The position numbers and the translations under genes are program-made. 48,475 nt of DNA from Halioglobus japonicus (GTDB lineage Bacteria; Pseudomonadota; Gammaproteobacteria; Pseudomonadales; Halieaceae), in assembly GCA_902705825.1 (NCBI GenBank), contig CACSIL010000050.1:201727-250201 (forward strand), in the 5' to 3' direction. The notes under the pieces are model-generated. The model worked only from the letters and a program-made list of their open reading frames with translations, did not search any database and was not told the origin of the DNA. Below, piece after piece: positions 34,812 through 42,872 of this stretch; position 1 is the stretch's first letter, and every line of letters begins with the position of its first letter.

Positions 34812-35789
34812 ATGAAAGCAGTGATATGCCGGGAACACGGGTTACCTGACAAACTGGAACTCGCAACAGACTGGGCCGAACCGGAAGTGGGTGAGCATGA
34901 CATCTTGATCGATGTGAAGGCAGCCGGCCTCAACTTCCCCGATGTATTAATGATACAGGGGAAATATCAAATGCAGCCGGAGATGCCGTTTATTCCTGGA
35001 GGTGAGTGCGCTGGCGTGGTGGCGGCAGTCGGGCCAAAAGTCAGCCGCTTCAAGGTGGGAGACAAGGTTATTTCCGCCGGCGGTTCGGGTGCGTTTTGCG
35101 AGAAAATTGCGGTCCATGAACTCGGTGCCTTCCCCATGCCGGACGGGCTCGATTTCGAGCAGGCAGCCGGTGTTAGCATCACGTACTTTACATCCTACTA
35201 TGCCCTCAAGCAGCGCGCTGACCTGCAGCCGGGAGAAACACTGTTGGTGTTGGGCGCAGCTGGTGGTGTCGGTACCAGTGCCATCGAACTGGGCAAGCAA
35301 ATGGGCGCGAAGGTGATCGCGGCTGCGAGCACCGATGAAAAGCTCGAGCTGTGTAAAAAATTGGGTGCCGACGAGGTGATCAACTACAGCAAAGAGAACC
35401 TCAAGGACGCGATCAAGGCGCTGACAGACGGTAAAGGCGTGGATGTGGTGTATGACCCCGTAGGAGGTGATTACGCCGAGCCGGCAATTCGCGGCATGGC
35501 CTGGAATGGCCGCTATCTGGTGATCGGCTTCGCCAGTGGCCCTATCCCCAAAATTGCGCTCAACCTGACACTGCTTAAGGGTTGCTCGCTGGTCGGGGTT
35601 TTCTGGGGGCGTTTTGCCGGTGAGGAGCCCGAGGTCAACCTGGAGAACATTGAGGCCTTGTGGGAGTTGTTTTCCAGCGGCAAAATCAGCCCGGTAGTGA
35701 CTGACAGCTTTCCGATCGAGCAGTATGAAGAAGCCTTTAACTGTATGATTGAACGCCGCGCGCGGGGTAAAGTTATCATCACAATGTAA
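34812..35789 (+). CDS. MDR-family NADPH:quinone oxidoreductase-like enzyme
   Basis: A 325-residue medium-chain reductase/dehydrogenase of the zinc-free quinone-oxidoreductase group. The N-terminal GroES-like domain (AAGLNFPDVLMIQGKY) is followed by a Rossmann domain with LGAAGGVGTSAIELGK near residue 145, expected to bind NADPH. It lacks the Cys and His cluster of zinc alcohol dehydrogenases. It may reduce a 2-enoyl thioester or an enone in the pathway. Start ATG 34812 has GAGGAAATAC upstream. It is the first of three close genes (reductase, iron-type alcohol dehydrogenase, thioesterase). Confidence 0.9.
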   Translation: MKAVICREHGLPDKLELATDWAEPEVGEHDILIDVKAAGLNFPDVLMIQGKYQMQPEMPFIPGGECAGVVAAVGPKVSRFKVGDKVISAGGSGAFCEKIAVHELGAFPMPDGLDFEQAAGVSITYFTSYYALKQRADLQPGETLLVLGAAGGVGTSAIELGKQMGAKVIAAASTDEKLELCKKLGADEVINYSKENLKDAIKALTDGKGVDVVYDPVGGDYAEPAIRGMAWNGRYLVIGFASGPIPKIALNLTLLKGCSLVGVFWGRFAGEEPEVNLENIEALWELFSSGKISPVVTDSFPIEQYEEAFNCMIERRARGKVIITM

Positions 35790-35818
35790 GGGCAACTTCT
35801 GCACAGGGAGTACTGGAC

Positions 35819-36985
35819 ATGCACAGTTTCGAATTCAATACGGTGACGCGTATCACCAGCGGTGTCGGCAGCGCACTTGATCTCGCCGCCCAGTGTCGGC
35901 ATCTGGGTGTGCAGCGACCGCTGTTGGTAACCGACCCGGGGCTGATGTCTATTGGCCTGGTGCAGCCGGTTCTGGCAGCGCTGGAGCAGGCGGGGTATGC
36001 GGCACTGGTGTTTGATCAGGTGCGCGAGGACCCGCCTGAAGAGACTGTGAACGCGGCGGCAGAATTGGCGCGCAACGGCAGTGTCGATGGTGTTATTGCC
36101 GTCGGTGGTGGCAGTTCCATGGATGTGGCCAAGGTTGTGGCCGTATTATTGGGTGGCACTCAGGCGCTGGCGGATATTTACGGTGTCGGTCAGGTGACCG
36201 GCGCCAGGCTGCCGTTGATCCTCGTGCCCACTACGGCAGGTACCGGATCAGAAGTTACCCCTGTCGCAGTAATTACCACGGGTGAGACGACCAAGGCAGG
36301 TGTTTCCTCACCCGTCCTGTTGCCGGATGTTGCGGTGCTGGACGCCGCGTTGACCCTGGGCTTGCCTCCTGCTGTTACGGCGATGACAGGGGTCGATGCG
36401 ATGGTACACGCCATCGAGGCCTATACATCGCGACACAAGAAAAACCCGCTGTCTGACAACCTCGCCATCCATGCGCTGCAACTGCTGTCACGCAATATCC
36501 GCACCGCCGTGCTGGAGGGGTCGAATCAGGGCGCGCGGGAAAACATGCTACTCGGCGCCTGCCTCGCGGGACAGGCATTTGCCAATGCGCCGGTGGCCGC
36601 AGTACACGCGCTGGCGTATCCCTTAGGTGGTCACTATCACATCCCGCACGGGCTCAGTAATTCGTTGGTATTGCCCTCCGTGATGGAGTTCAATGCGCCG
36701 CAGGCGAGCGCGCTTTACGCCGAGCTTGCAGAGGTGGTGACAGGGGCGCCGGTTGAGGGCAGCGCAGAGGCGAAAACGGCAGCACTGATCGATGCCTTGC
36801 GGGAATTGATTGACGATGTTGCTCTGCCGGCAACACTGCGCCAGGCGAAGGTCAAGGAGAGCGATCTGGAGATGTTGGCCAGTGACGCCATGTTGCAGCA
36901 GCGTCTGCTGGTGAATAATCCGCGCGACGTCGCCTATGACGACGCGCTGGCGATCTATCAGGCCGCCTACGGAGGCGCAGCATGA
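35819..36985 (+). CDS. Iron-containing alcohol dehydrogenase family protein
   Basis: A 388-residue group III alcohol dehydrogenase. The NAD(P) motif GGGSSMDVAK is near residue 100. The four metal ligands are present as Asp193 and His197 (VDAMVHAIEAY) and His263 and His277 (VHALAYPLGGHYHIPHG), matching D196/H200/H263/H277 of FucO. It should interconvert an alcohol and an aldehyde. GGGAG lies before ATG 35819. Its stop overlaps the start of the thioesterase gene, so the two are coupled. In a degradation cluster it may handle a side-chain alcohol. Confidence 0.93.
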   Translation: MHSFEFNTVTRITSGVGSALDLAAQCRHLGVQRPLLVTDPGLMSIGLVQPVLAALEQAGYAALVFDQVREDPPEETVNAAAELARNGSVDGVIAVGGGSSMDVAKVVAVLLGGTQALADIYGVGQVTGARLPLILVPTTAGTGSEVTPVAVITTGETTKAGVSSPVLLPDVAVLDAALTLGLPPAVTAMTGVDAMVHAIEAYTSRHKKNPLSDNLAIHALQLLSRNIRTAVLEGSNQGARENMLLGACLAGQAFANAPVAAVHALAYPLGGHYHIPHGLSNSLVLPSVMEFNAPQASALYAELAEVVTGAPVEGSAEAKTAALIDALRELIDDVALPATLRQAKVKESDLEMLASDAMLQQRLLVNNPRDVAYDDALAIYQAAYGGAA

Positions 36986-37413
36986 GCAAGCCAACCCGGC
37001 CCACCCGCGAGCAGTACAAGGTGTTTTATCCGATCACAACGCGCTGGTCGGATAACGATATCTACGGCCATGTGAACAATGTTGTCTACTATTCCTACTT
37101 TGATACAGCGGCCAATCGTTACCTGATAGAAGAGGGTGGCCTGGACATCAGCGACGGTGGCATTGTTGGTTATGTGGTGAACTCAGGCTGTGAGTATCAT
37201 GCGCCTGTCACCTACCCCGAAGCGGTGGAAGCCGGTGTCAGGGTCGATCGACTGGGTAATAGTTCAGTGCAGTACGGCATCGCTATCTTCAAAGAGGGCG
37301 AGCAGGAGGCCGCGGCGCATGGACACTTTGTGCATGTGTTTGTCGAGCGCGCCGAAAACCGCTCTGTACCTATACCGCAGCATCTGCGTGAGGCGCTGGA
37401 ACGCATCGCCTGA
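36982..37413 (+). CDS. Acyl-CoA thioesterase, 4HBT family
   Basis: A 143-residue hotdog thioesterase. The family signature RWSDNDIYGHVNNVVYYSYFD, with its active-site Asp, is at about residues 21-41. It should hydrolyse an acyl-CoA to acid and CoA, perhaps to release CoA from dead-end products. It overlaps the alcohol dehydrogenase gene by four bases (ATGA). Sixteen bases later the convergent transporter gene ends, so transcription from both sides meets here. Confidence 0.9.
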   Translation: MSKPTRPTREQYKVFYPITTRWSDNDIYGHVNNVVYYSYFDTAANRYLIEEGGLDISDGGIVGYVVNSGCEYHAPVTYPEAVEAGVRVDRLGNSSVQYGIAIFKEGEQEAAAHGHFVHVFVERAENRSVPIPQHLREALERIA

Positions 37414-37429
37414 TATCACCGTGTGTCTA

Positions 37430-38629
37430 TCAGCGGTCGTTGATAAGAAACAAGATGAGTACGGCGAGAAAGACGCCCGCGCTGAACAGAGGGGCCAGCG
37501 GGCTGTGAATCTGGTAAAGCCCACCGGCACAGATCGGCCCGATAACGAATCCGATGGCCGGGCAGGAACTCACCAGTCCCGCCGCGCCACCTTGTTCTTC
37601 CGGTGTCACAGCCAGAGAGGCGCCCGACGATATCGAGGGCATACACAGCGCCAGACCGGTGCCCAGAAAGGCCATTCCCACCGCCAGTACAGAGAACACC
37701 TCAAAGCCTGACACAATCACGGCGCCGATCAACAGAGAACACAGCCCGATACGGATAAACTGTGTAGGCTTCAGATTGATCCGCTGCATGACCGTCACCT
37801 GTGTCACAAAGGTAAAAATCGCAGAGACCATTAATGCCGCACCGGTCATCTGCGCGGTTTCAATGCCGCTCAAATTCAACTTGTCCTGCAGCTGAAATCC
37901 CAGTGTTTGCTGGATGCCGGAGAACCCAATGAAGAGCCCCACAGCCGTAGCCAGTAGCAGTGCAATACGGCGATCTGTATAGCGCAGTTTTACCGGTGTC
38001 TTGCGATGGGTGAGTTGTGCCGGGGGTGTCGGTGGGAGGTTGCGCCACACCACCACGGCCGCCACCGCAGCCAGACCGCCTGCGAAATACAGCGGCGCCA
38101 GCAACCCGAAAGTGGCCAGTGCGCCACTGACAGCGGGGCCGAGTATGGTGCCCATGCTGCTGGCCGTGCCCAGCTTTGCCATAGTTTTGGTGCGTTGATC
38201 GGGAGTGGTGTGATCAGCCGCGTAGGCCATGCTTGCCGGGTTGGTAGCTGACATCACGACCGATTGGCAGCAGCGTGTTATTAGCAACATGCCGTATAAC
38301 GCCGCGCCGCTGAGTAAGCCTGTCAGGCCACCGTAAAACACACTGGCGAAGAGCACGGTGCCTACGGTGTAACCTACCAACCCGGTGATGATGATGGGTT
38401 TGCGGCCAACGCGATCACTGAAGCGGCCCCAATACGGGGCCGCGACGCCAAAGATCAATGCGGAGACCGCAATAATGGACGTGATCTGCAGCTCGCGCAG
38501 ATTCACTTCCCTGCCCAGCGGGGCCAGGATGGCGAACACCAGTGACTGACCTATCCCGGTACCCATCAGGGCGAGGATAAGTACGGTCAACTGCCGTCGC
38601 GTCAGATGCCCCGGTGAAGCAGTACTCAC
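37430..38629 (-). CDS. MFS transporter
   Basis: A 399-residue, twelve-helix major facilitator. Motif A is clear between helices 2 and 3 (GRFSDRVGRKP), and a Gly/Pro-rich helix 5 (GTILGPAVSGAL) suggests a drug/proton antiporter-type exporter. It is the last gene of the minus-strand operon (SDR, tetR, two ACADs, MFS), starting nine bases after the ACAD gene. It may export a toxic intermediate or take up the substrate across the inner membrane; direction cannot be read from the sequence. Confidence 0.9.
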   Translation of the reverse strand: MSTASPGHLTRRQLTVLILALMGTGIGQSLVFAILAPLGREVNLRELQITSIIAVSALIFGVAAPYWGRFSDRVGRKPIIITGLVGYTVGTVLFASVFYGGLTGLLSGAALYGMLLITRCCQSVVMSATNPASMAYAADHTTPDQRTKTMAKLGTASSMGTILGPAVSGALATFGLLAPLYFAGGLAAVAAVVVWRNLPPTPPAQLTHRKTPVKLRYTDRRIALLLATAVGLFIGFSGIQQTLGFQLQDKLNLSGIETAQMTGAALMVSAIFTFVTQVTVMQRINLKPTQFIRIGLCSLLIGAVIVSGFEVFSVLAVGMAFLGTGLALCMPSISSGASLAVTPEEQGGAAGLVSSCPAIGFVIGPICAGGLYQIHSPLAPLFSAGVFLAVLILFLINDR

Positions 38630-38638
38630 AGCATTGTG

Positions 38639-39841
38639 CTACTTCAGGTCCGCTGAGGATTTTTCCAGCAATCTGCGCGCGACGATCAACTGCTGTATCT
38701 GCTGCGTGCCCTCGAAGATGTCGAGGATTTTGGAATCGCGGGCAAACTTTTCCAGCAGCACGTTTTCGCTGTAACCGAGGCTCTGGCACAGGGCCACACA
38801 GCGCAGGGTGATTGCATTGCCCACGCGCCCGGCCTTGGCTTTGCACATGGAGGCTTCCATCGAGTTCGGTGTGCGATTGTCCGCCATCCATGCGGCTTTC
38901 AAAACCAGCAACCGGGCCGCATTCCACTCGGCTTCCATCTGGCACAACTCGGATTCTATGGCGCTGAGATTGCAGGGTTTCTTGTCGAACTTGAGCTCCA
39001 CGCCCTCTGCCTTCAACAGCTCGCGGGACATGTCCAGAGCGGCCCGTGAAGTGCCGATAGCCATGGCGGCGACCGGTGGGCGCGTGTTGTCGAATGTCTG
39101 CATCACGCCGCCAAATGCCTTTTTGCGGCCCTCTGCATCGGTCGCGACCTCTGCGCTACCGAGGATATTGTCCTTGGGGATGCGACAATCATTGAAGCTG
39201 ATAGAGGCGGTATCGGATGCGCGTATGCCCAGCTTGTGCTCCAGCCGAGTTACCTCGCACCCCGGTGTGCCCTTTTCCACGATGAAGGATTTGATGGCCG
39301 CCTTACCGAGGGATTTGTCCAGCGTCGCCCACACTACCAGGGTGTCGCTGCGCTCGCCGTCAGTGACAAAAATCTTCTCACCGTTAAGCACCCACTCGTC
39401 GCCGTCGAGCACGGCAGTTGTATTGATGTTGGCGGAATCAGAACCGGTTCCCGGCTCGGTAATACACATGGCCGCGTATCTGCCACCGTATTTTTTCACC
39501 TGTTCGGGTGTGCCTACCGCTGTGATGGCAGCATTACCCAGCCCGCTGCCTGGCATTGCCAGGAACAGGCCGACATCGCCCCAGCACAGGCCGAACAGCC
39601 CGACGACTGCGCCCATATTGCCGCCATTTACCACCGTACCCTCGGGAATGGGTTCACGTGCACCCTTGGTTTGAGTGCTGCGCGCACCGCTGATCAGCTT
39701 TGAGACCTCTTCCATTTCTTTCGGATAGGTGTGCTCTTCCTTGTCATATTTGCGTGAATACGGACGGATCATGTGTTCAGCCAGCATCATGACCTGGCTG
39801 AATGTTTCCTCGTGTTTTTTGGCGAGTTCCAGATTAATCAT
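38639..39841 (-). CDS. Acyl-CoA dehydrogenase
   Basis: A 400-residue dehydrogenase with all three domains. It has the contact segment CITEPGTGSDSANI, and the catalytic base Glu377 in IFEGTQQIQQL followed by a complete C-terminal helix. It differs from the 23755/24964 pair and appears able to work as a homotetramer. It lies 30 bases after another dehydrogenase gene (39872) in the tetR operon, so again two dehydrogenases are adjacent. Confidence 0.92.
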   Translation of the reverse strand: MINLELAKKHEETFSQVMMLAEHMIRPYSRKYDKEEHTYPKEMEEVSKLISGARSTQTKGAREPIPEGTVVNGGNMGAVVGLFGLCWGDVGLFLAMPGSGLGNAAITAVGTPEQVKKYGGRYAAMCITEPGTGSDSANINTTAVLDGDEWVLNGEKIFVTDGERSDTLVVWATLDKSLGKAAIKSFIVEKGTPGCEVTRLEHKLGIRASDTASISFNDCRIPKDNILGSAEVATDAEGRKKAFGGVMQTFDNTRPPVAAMAIGTSRAALDMSRELLKAEGVELKFDKKPCNLSAIESELCQMEAEWNAARLLVLKAAWMADNRTPNSMEASMCKAKAGRVGNAITLRCVALCQSLGYSENVLLEKFARDSKILDIFEGTQQIQQLIVARRLLEKSSADLK

Positions 39842-39871
39842 AGTGTGTAATCCTGTAGTAAATTTATGGGC

Positions 39872-40987
39872 TTAGACGCTGGCAACACCTTCCAGTGTGT
39901 CGATGGCACGCAGGTTGCGATACCACATTTCCACCGGGTGTTCGCGGCAGAAGCCGTGGCCGCCGAGTAGTTGCACGCCGTCGGTGCCAATTTTCATTGC
40001 GTGTTCAGCGCAGAATATCTTTGCGAGGTACGCCTGCTCGTGAAAATCCAGGCCCTGCTCAGCGCGGGAAGCCGCGCGCCAGGTCATCAGTCGCATGGCC
40101 TCCAGTTCAATGGCGATGTCGGCGACCATAAAGGCGACAGATTGGCGGTTGCTGATAGGCTCGCCAAATGCCACGCGTTCGTTGACGTAAGGCTTCACGT
40201 AATCCAGAACAGCCTGACAGGTGCCGACGGCCAGCGCGCAGATGCCGATGCGACTCAGGTCGATAAAGCGCTGCATATCAAAGGACCCACTGCCCAGAAG
40301 TGCGTCGGCTGGTAGTTGCACATTGTCGAAATTCAGTGTGGCCAGCTGGGCACCCAGCAACCCCATATTGGACTCTGCCGTTCGGGTCATACCATCGGGA
40401 GTGCCCTCGAAGATAAAGGCCGCGTTGTCGCCATTTTCAAGGCGCGCTGCAACCAGCGTCAGTTCGGCATCCATGCCCAGCGGTACCATGGCCTTGGTAC
40501 CTGACAGGGTGTACCCATCGCCGCTGACAGTTGCCGTTGTCGCCGGTGCAGAGGGCTCGAAGGTCGCGCGCGGTTCCAGCAAGGCAGTAGTGGCGGCCTT
40601 GAACTCGCCGCTGCAAAAGAGTGGCAGGTACTTTTCCCGCTGTGCGTCCGAGCCCTGGTCCAGTAGCGTATTTACAAAGGCCATGGGGCTGATGGAGCCA
40701 AGAGCGAGCGACATGTCACCGTGTGCAAGGTCTTCAAAGATCAGCGCATTAGAGGTGGGTGAGCGCTCGACGCCAGCGCCTCCCAGCGCTTCGGGGATGG
40801 GCAGTAGGGTGAGTCCCAGTTCTGCCGTATCAGGATAAAAATCCTGTGCTGCGCTGGTGCCCTCGTCTACAGGTTTTGCCCGCGAGCGAATTTCTGCGGC
40901 AGCAAAGCGCTGCATGCTCTCGCGATTCATGCGCTGCTCGTCTGTCAGTGTCAGGTCGAACAACAGGTCGGGTGCGGTATCGGTCAT
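39872..40987 (-). CDS. Acyl-CoA dehydrogenase with short C-terminus
   Basis: A 371-residue dehydrogenase. The N-terminal and middle domains are normal, and the C-terminal domain keeps GGHGFCREHPVEMWYRN and the base Glu366 in TLEG. The protein then stops after five further residues (GVASV), where most relatives continue for 15-25 residues with the helix that follows the YEGT loop. The stop is in clean sequence and the next gene follows 30 bases on. It may need its neighbour at 38639 as partner, or be naturally short. Confidence 0.88.
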   Translation of the reverse strand: MTDTAPDLLFDLTLTDEQRMNRESMQRFAAAEIRSRAKPVDEGTSAAQDFYPDTAELGLTLLPIPEALGGAGVERSPTSNALIFEDLAHGDMSLALGSISPMAFVNTLLDQGSDAQREKYLPLFCSGEFKAATTALLEPRATFEPSAPATTATVSGDGYTLSGTKAMVPLGMDAELTLVAARLENGDNAAFIFEGTPDGMTRTAESNMGLLGAQLATLNFDNVQLPADALLGSGSFDMQRFIDLSRIGICALAVGTCQAVLDYVKPYVNERVAFGEPISNRQSVAFMVADIAIELEAMRLMTWRAASRAEQGLDFHEQAYLAKIFCAEHAMKIGTDGVQLLGGHGFCREHPVEMWYRNLRAIDTLEGVASV

Positions 40988-41002
40988 CGTCTCTCTCTCG
41001 GG

Positions 41003-41665
41003 TCAGGGGTTTACGGCGGTGAGGCTCGGGGCCTGCAGTCCGCCAATCAGGTAATCCACCAGGTGGTCAAGCAAAGTGTCTTCGTCGAAATCACTCAGAT
41101 CGCCCAGCGGGGTATGTGTGAGCCAGCCCACTTCTGCAATACCGTGCAGTACGTTGGTGGTCATGAACATGAGTCGCAATCGACGCACTGGCGCCGGCAG
41201 GTCGGGCAGCTGTGCCTCCAGTGCCTGATCCACATGTTGCCAGAAGGGCGCAAACATGGCGTTGACCATTGCGGCAATGTCGGCATCGTTCTCGCTCACC
41301 AGGCGCGACAGGAATTGTACACCGTTGGCGCCCCACTCCTGTCGTGCGGGAAGCAGTACCAGTGGCAGAAGAGTGTCACGGCAGGCGCTGCGCAGTGAGC
41401 GGGCGGGCGTCTGTTCTGCACGCAGCGCGCTTGCTATATGTTTTAGTTCTCTGGCGATCAATTCCACCAGGGCCTCTACCACGCCCAGTTTGTTCTGAAA
41501 GTGATAGTGCATTGCGGCTGAGTTTCTCGACCCGGCCTCGGTGCTGATACGGCGTAAGGAGACCGCATGCAGGCCCTCGGCCGCATATAATTGCAGCGCG
41601 GTCAGCAGCAGGCGTTCGCGCGTATCGGCACCTTTTTCCAGTGCTGTGCGCACGGGTGCTGTCAT
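41003..41665 (-). CDS. TetR/AcrR family transcriptional regulator
   Basis: A 220-residue repressor-type regulator. The N-terminal helix-turn-helix (about 15-60: RERLLLTALQLYAAEG, then LRRISTEAGSRNSAAMHYHF) is canonical, and the C-terminal domain should bind a ligand such as an acyl-CoA. It sits as second gene of the minus-strand operon, and its ATG overlaps the stop of the SDR gene. Likely targets are the palindrome before its own operon (42538-42553) and/or the two 36-base operators at 23598 and 31874. The operator sequences differ, so one of them may belong to another regulator. Confidence 0.9.
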   Translation of the reverse strand: MTAPVRTALEKGADTRERLLLTALQLYAAEGLHAVSLRRISTEAGSRNSAAMHYHFQNKLGVVEALVELIARELKHIASALRAEQTPARSLRSACRDTLLPLVLLPARQEWGANGVQFLSRLVSENDADIAAMVNAMFAPFWQHVDQALEAQLPDLPAPVRRLRLMFMTTNVLHGIAEVGWLTHTPLGDLSDFDEDTLLDHLVDYLIGGLQAPSLTAVNP

Positions 41666-42486
41666 TTGCGTCCGAGTTTTTCAGGGTTGCCCAGCGCGAG
41701 TATGAACCGTGTATAGCTCACGGGGAAAAGGCGACTCACAATGGAGATGACGACGGCGTCCAGACCGATAAGCAGGCGCTTCTTACGCTTTTCAATGGCT
41801 TCGATAATTTTTTTGGCGGCGGTCTCGGGGCTCGTTTTGGCGAGTTTTTCGAATTCCCGGCCACGCTCTTCAGGCGTCAAGCTTTCGTCGCCGCCGCGTG
41901 CAACGCGTGCGATATTCGTTTTGATGCCGCCGGGGTGTACGCAGCAGACATGTACATTGCTGCCCGCCATTTCCTGACGCAGCGCTTCGGTGTAACCGCG
42001 CACCGCAAACTTGGCGGCATTGTAGGCAGACTGGGTGGGTACGCCGATGAGTCCGAACACCGAGGACAGATTCACCAGGTGCCCCTGTGCAGAGTTGCGC
42101 AATAACGGCAGGAATGCCTGGGTACCATAGACCACACCCCAGAAATTGATGCCCATCAGCCACTCCAGGTCGGCGTAATTACTCTCCTCGACGTTTGCCA
42201 TCAGTGCCACGCCGGCATTATTGATGACAATATCCACGTGGCCCTTGCTGCTACCTATTCGGTCAGCCCAGGCATGCATGCCCTCTTTGTCGGCGACATC
42301 CAGAACCTGACCATCGGCGGGAATGTTCTTCAGTGGCAGCATGGCGATGGTTTCATTCAGGGCATCGGAATTGATATCGCTCAGAAACAGCTCACAGCCT
42401 TCGCGGTTTAATTGCATTGCCAGCGCGCGGCCGATGCCTGAGCCTGCGCCAGTGATTACAGCTATCTTGCCTTGTGCGTATGCCAT
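41662..42486 (-). CDS. SDR family oxidoreductase
   Basis: A 274-residue classical short-chain dehydrogenase. It has TGAGSGIGRA at 12-21, NNAG near 89-92, a Ser at 141-142, and Tyr155 and Lys159 (YNAAK). Acidic Asp37 after the second strand favours NAD. A C-terminal basic/hydrophobic segment (about 230-265) may touch the membrane, as in related retinol/steroid-type SDRs. I chose ATG 42486 because conservation starts there; the frame extends to 42687 without family features. It is the first gene of the tetR operon. Confidence 0.9.
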   Translation of the reverse strand: MAYAQGKIAVITGAGSGIGRALAMQLNREGCELFLSDINSDALNETIAMLPLKNIPADGQVLDVADKEGMHAWADRIGSSKGHVDIVINNAGVALMANVEESNYADLEWLMGINFWGVVYGTQAFLPLLRNSAQGHLVNLSSVFGLIGVPTQSAYNAAKFAVRGYTEALRQEMAGSNVHVCCVHPGGIKTNIARVARGGDESLTPEERGREFEKLAKTSPETAAKKIIEAIEKRKKRLLIGLDAVVISIVSRLFPVSYTRFILALGNPEKLGRK

Positions 42487-42517
42487 GAGTGCGCTCTGCT
42501 GTCGTTGAGGAGAGATA

Positions 42518-42553
42518 ATAATAGGCGCTTTTTGTATTAAAGCAACTGCTTTA
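42518..42553 (-). promoter_or_regulatory. Promoter with palindromic operator for the SDR-tetR operon
   Basis: The palindrome TAAAGCAACTGCTTTA (42538-42553) has perfect seven-base arms. On the minus strand it covers a possible -35 TTGCTT (42545-42540). Sixteen bases further lies a possible -10 TATTAT (42523-42518). The gene starts about 25 bases after the predicted transcription start. A repressor bound here would block polymerase, so TetR autoregulation is the simplest reading. Confidence 0.55.
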
Positions 42554-42872
42554 CACGGCCTTTTCTCAATGCTCGCCTGCCTGCTTTTGAGCCTCGGGGG
42601 AGTAGCCATGCCTGAAGTGAGGGAATTCTGCTGGCACGCCTTTAATCTACTCTCTTGCCAGTTTATCGGGCAGTGTAGTCTGGACACCTCCGAGCCCTTC
42701 CCCTACAATGCCACGCCAGATTACACATACCCGGCCAGCGCACCGGGTTGCAGTGTACCCCTGAGGTAAACCAGAGTTGTATTTCTATGATAAAAGGGCG
42801 AGATGCGGTTTCCCATCTCGCTTTTTTGCGAGCGCGCGACTGGCATTTTGACGCTGAACGACGGAGGTTTTC
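42554..42872. other. Intergenic leader upstream of carA
   Basis: About 320 bases with no convincing gene; a 66-residue plus-strand frame (42569-42769) has no ribosome-binding site or family. A TATGAT (42786-42791) could be a -10 but lacks a good -35. The terminator-like hairpin at 42798 and the GGAGG before the carA start are the only clear elements. In many gammaproteobacteria dapB lies here; it is absent. Confidence 0.4.
42798..42827 (+). terminator. Terminator-like hairpin in the carA leader (possible attenuator)
   Basis: An eight-base-pair stem GCGAGATG/CATCTCGC with an eight-base loop is followed by TTTTTT. It ends 45 bases before the carA start. No plus-strand gene precedes it for over 5 kb, so it is more likely an attenuator in the carA leader, or a relic of a lost upstream gene, than an ordinary terminator. 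No competing antiterminator stem is evident. Confidence 0.6.

Noticed and set aside
42569..42769. A 66-residue plus-strand frame upstream of carA, considered as a leader peptide
   Set aside because: No ribosome-binding site and no run of regulatory codons. Its end lies 28 bases before the hairpin with no stem that could compete, so translation control is not supported.
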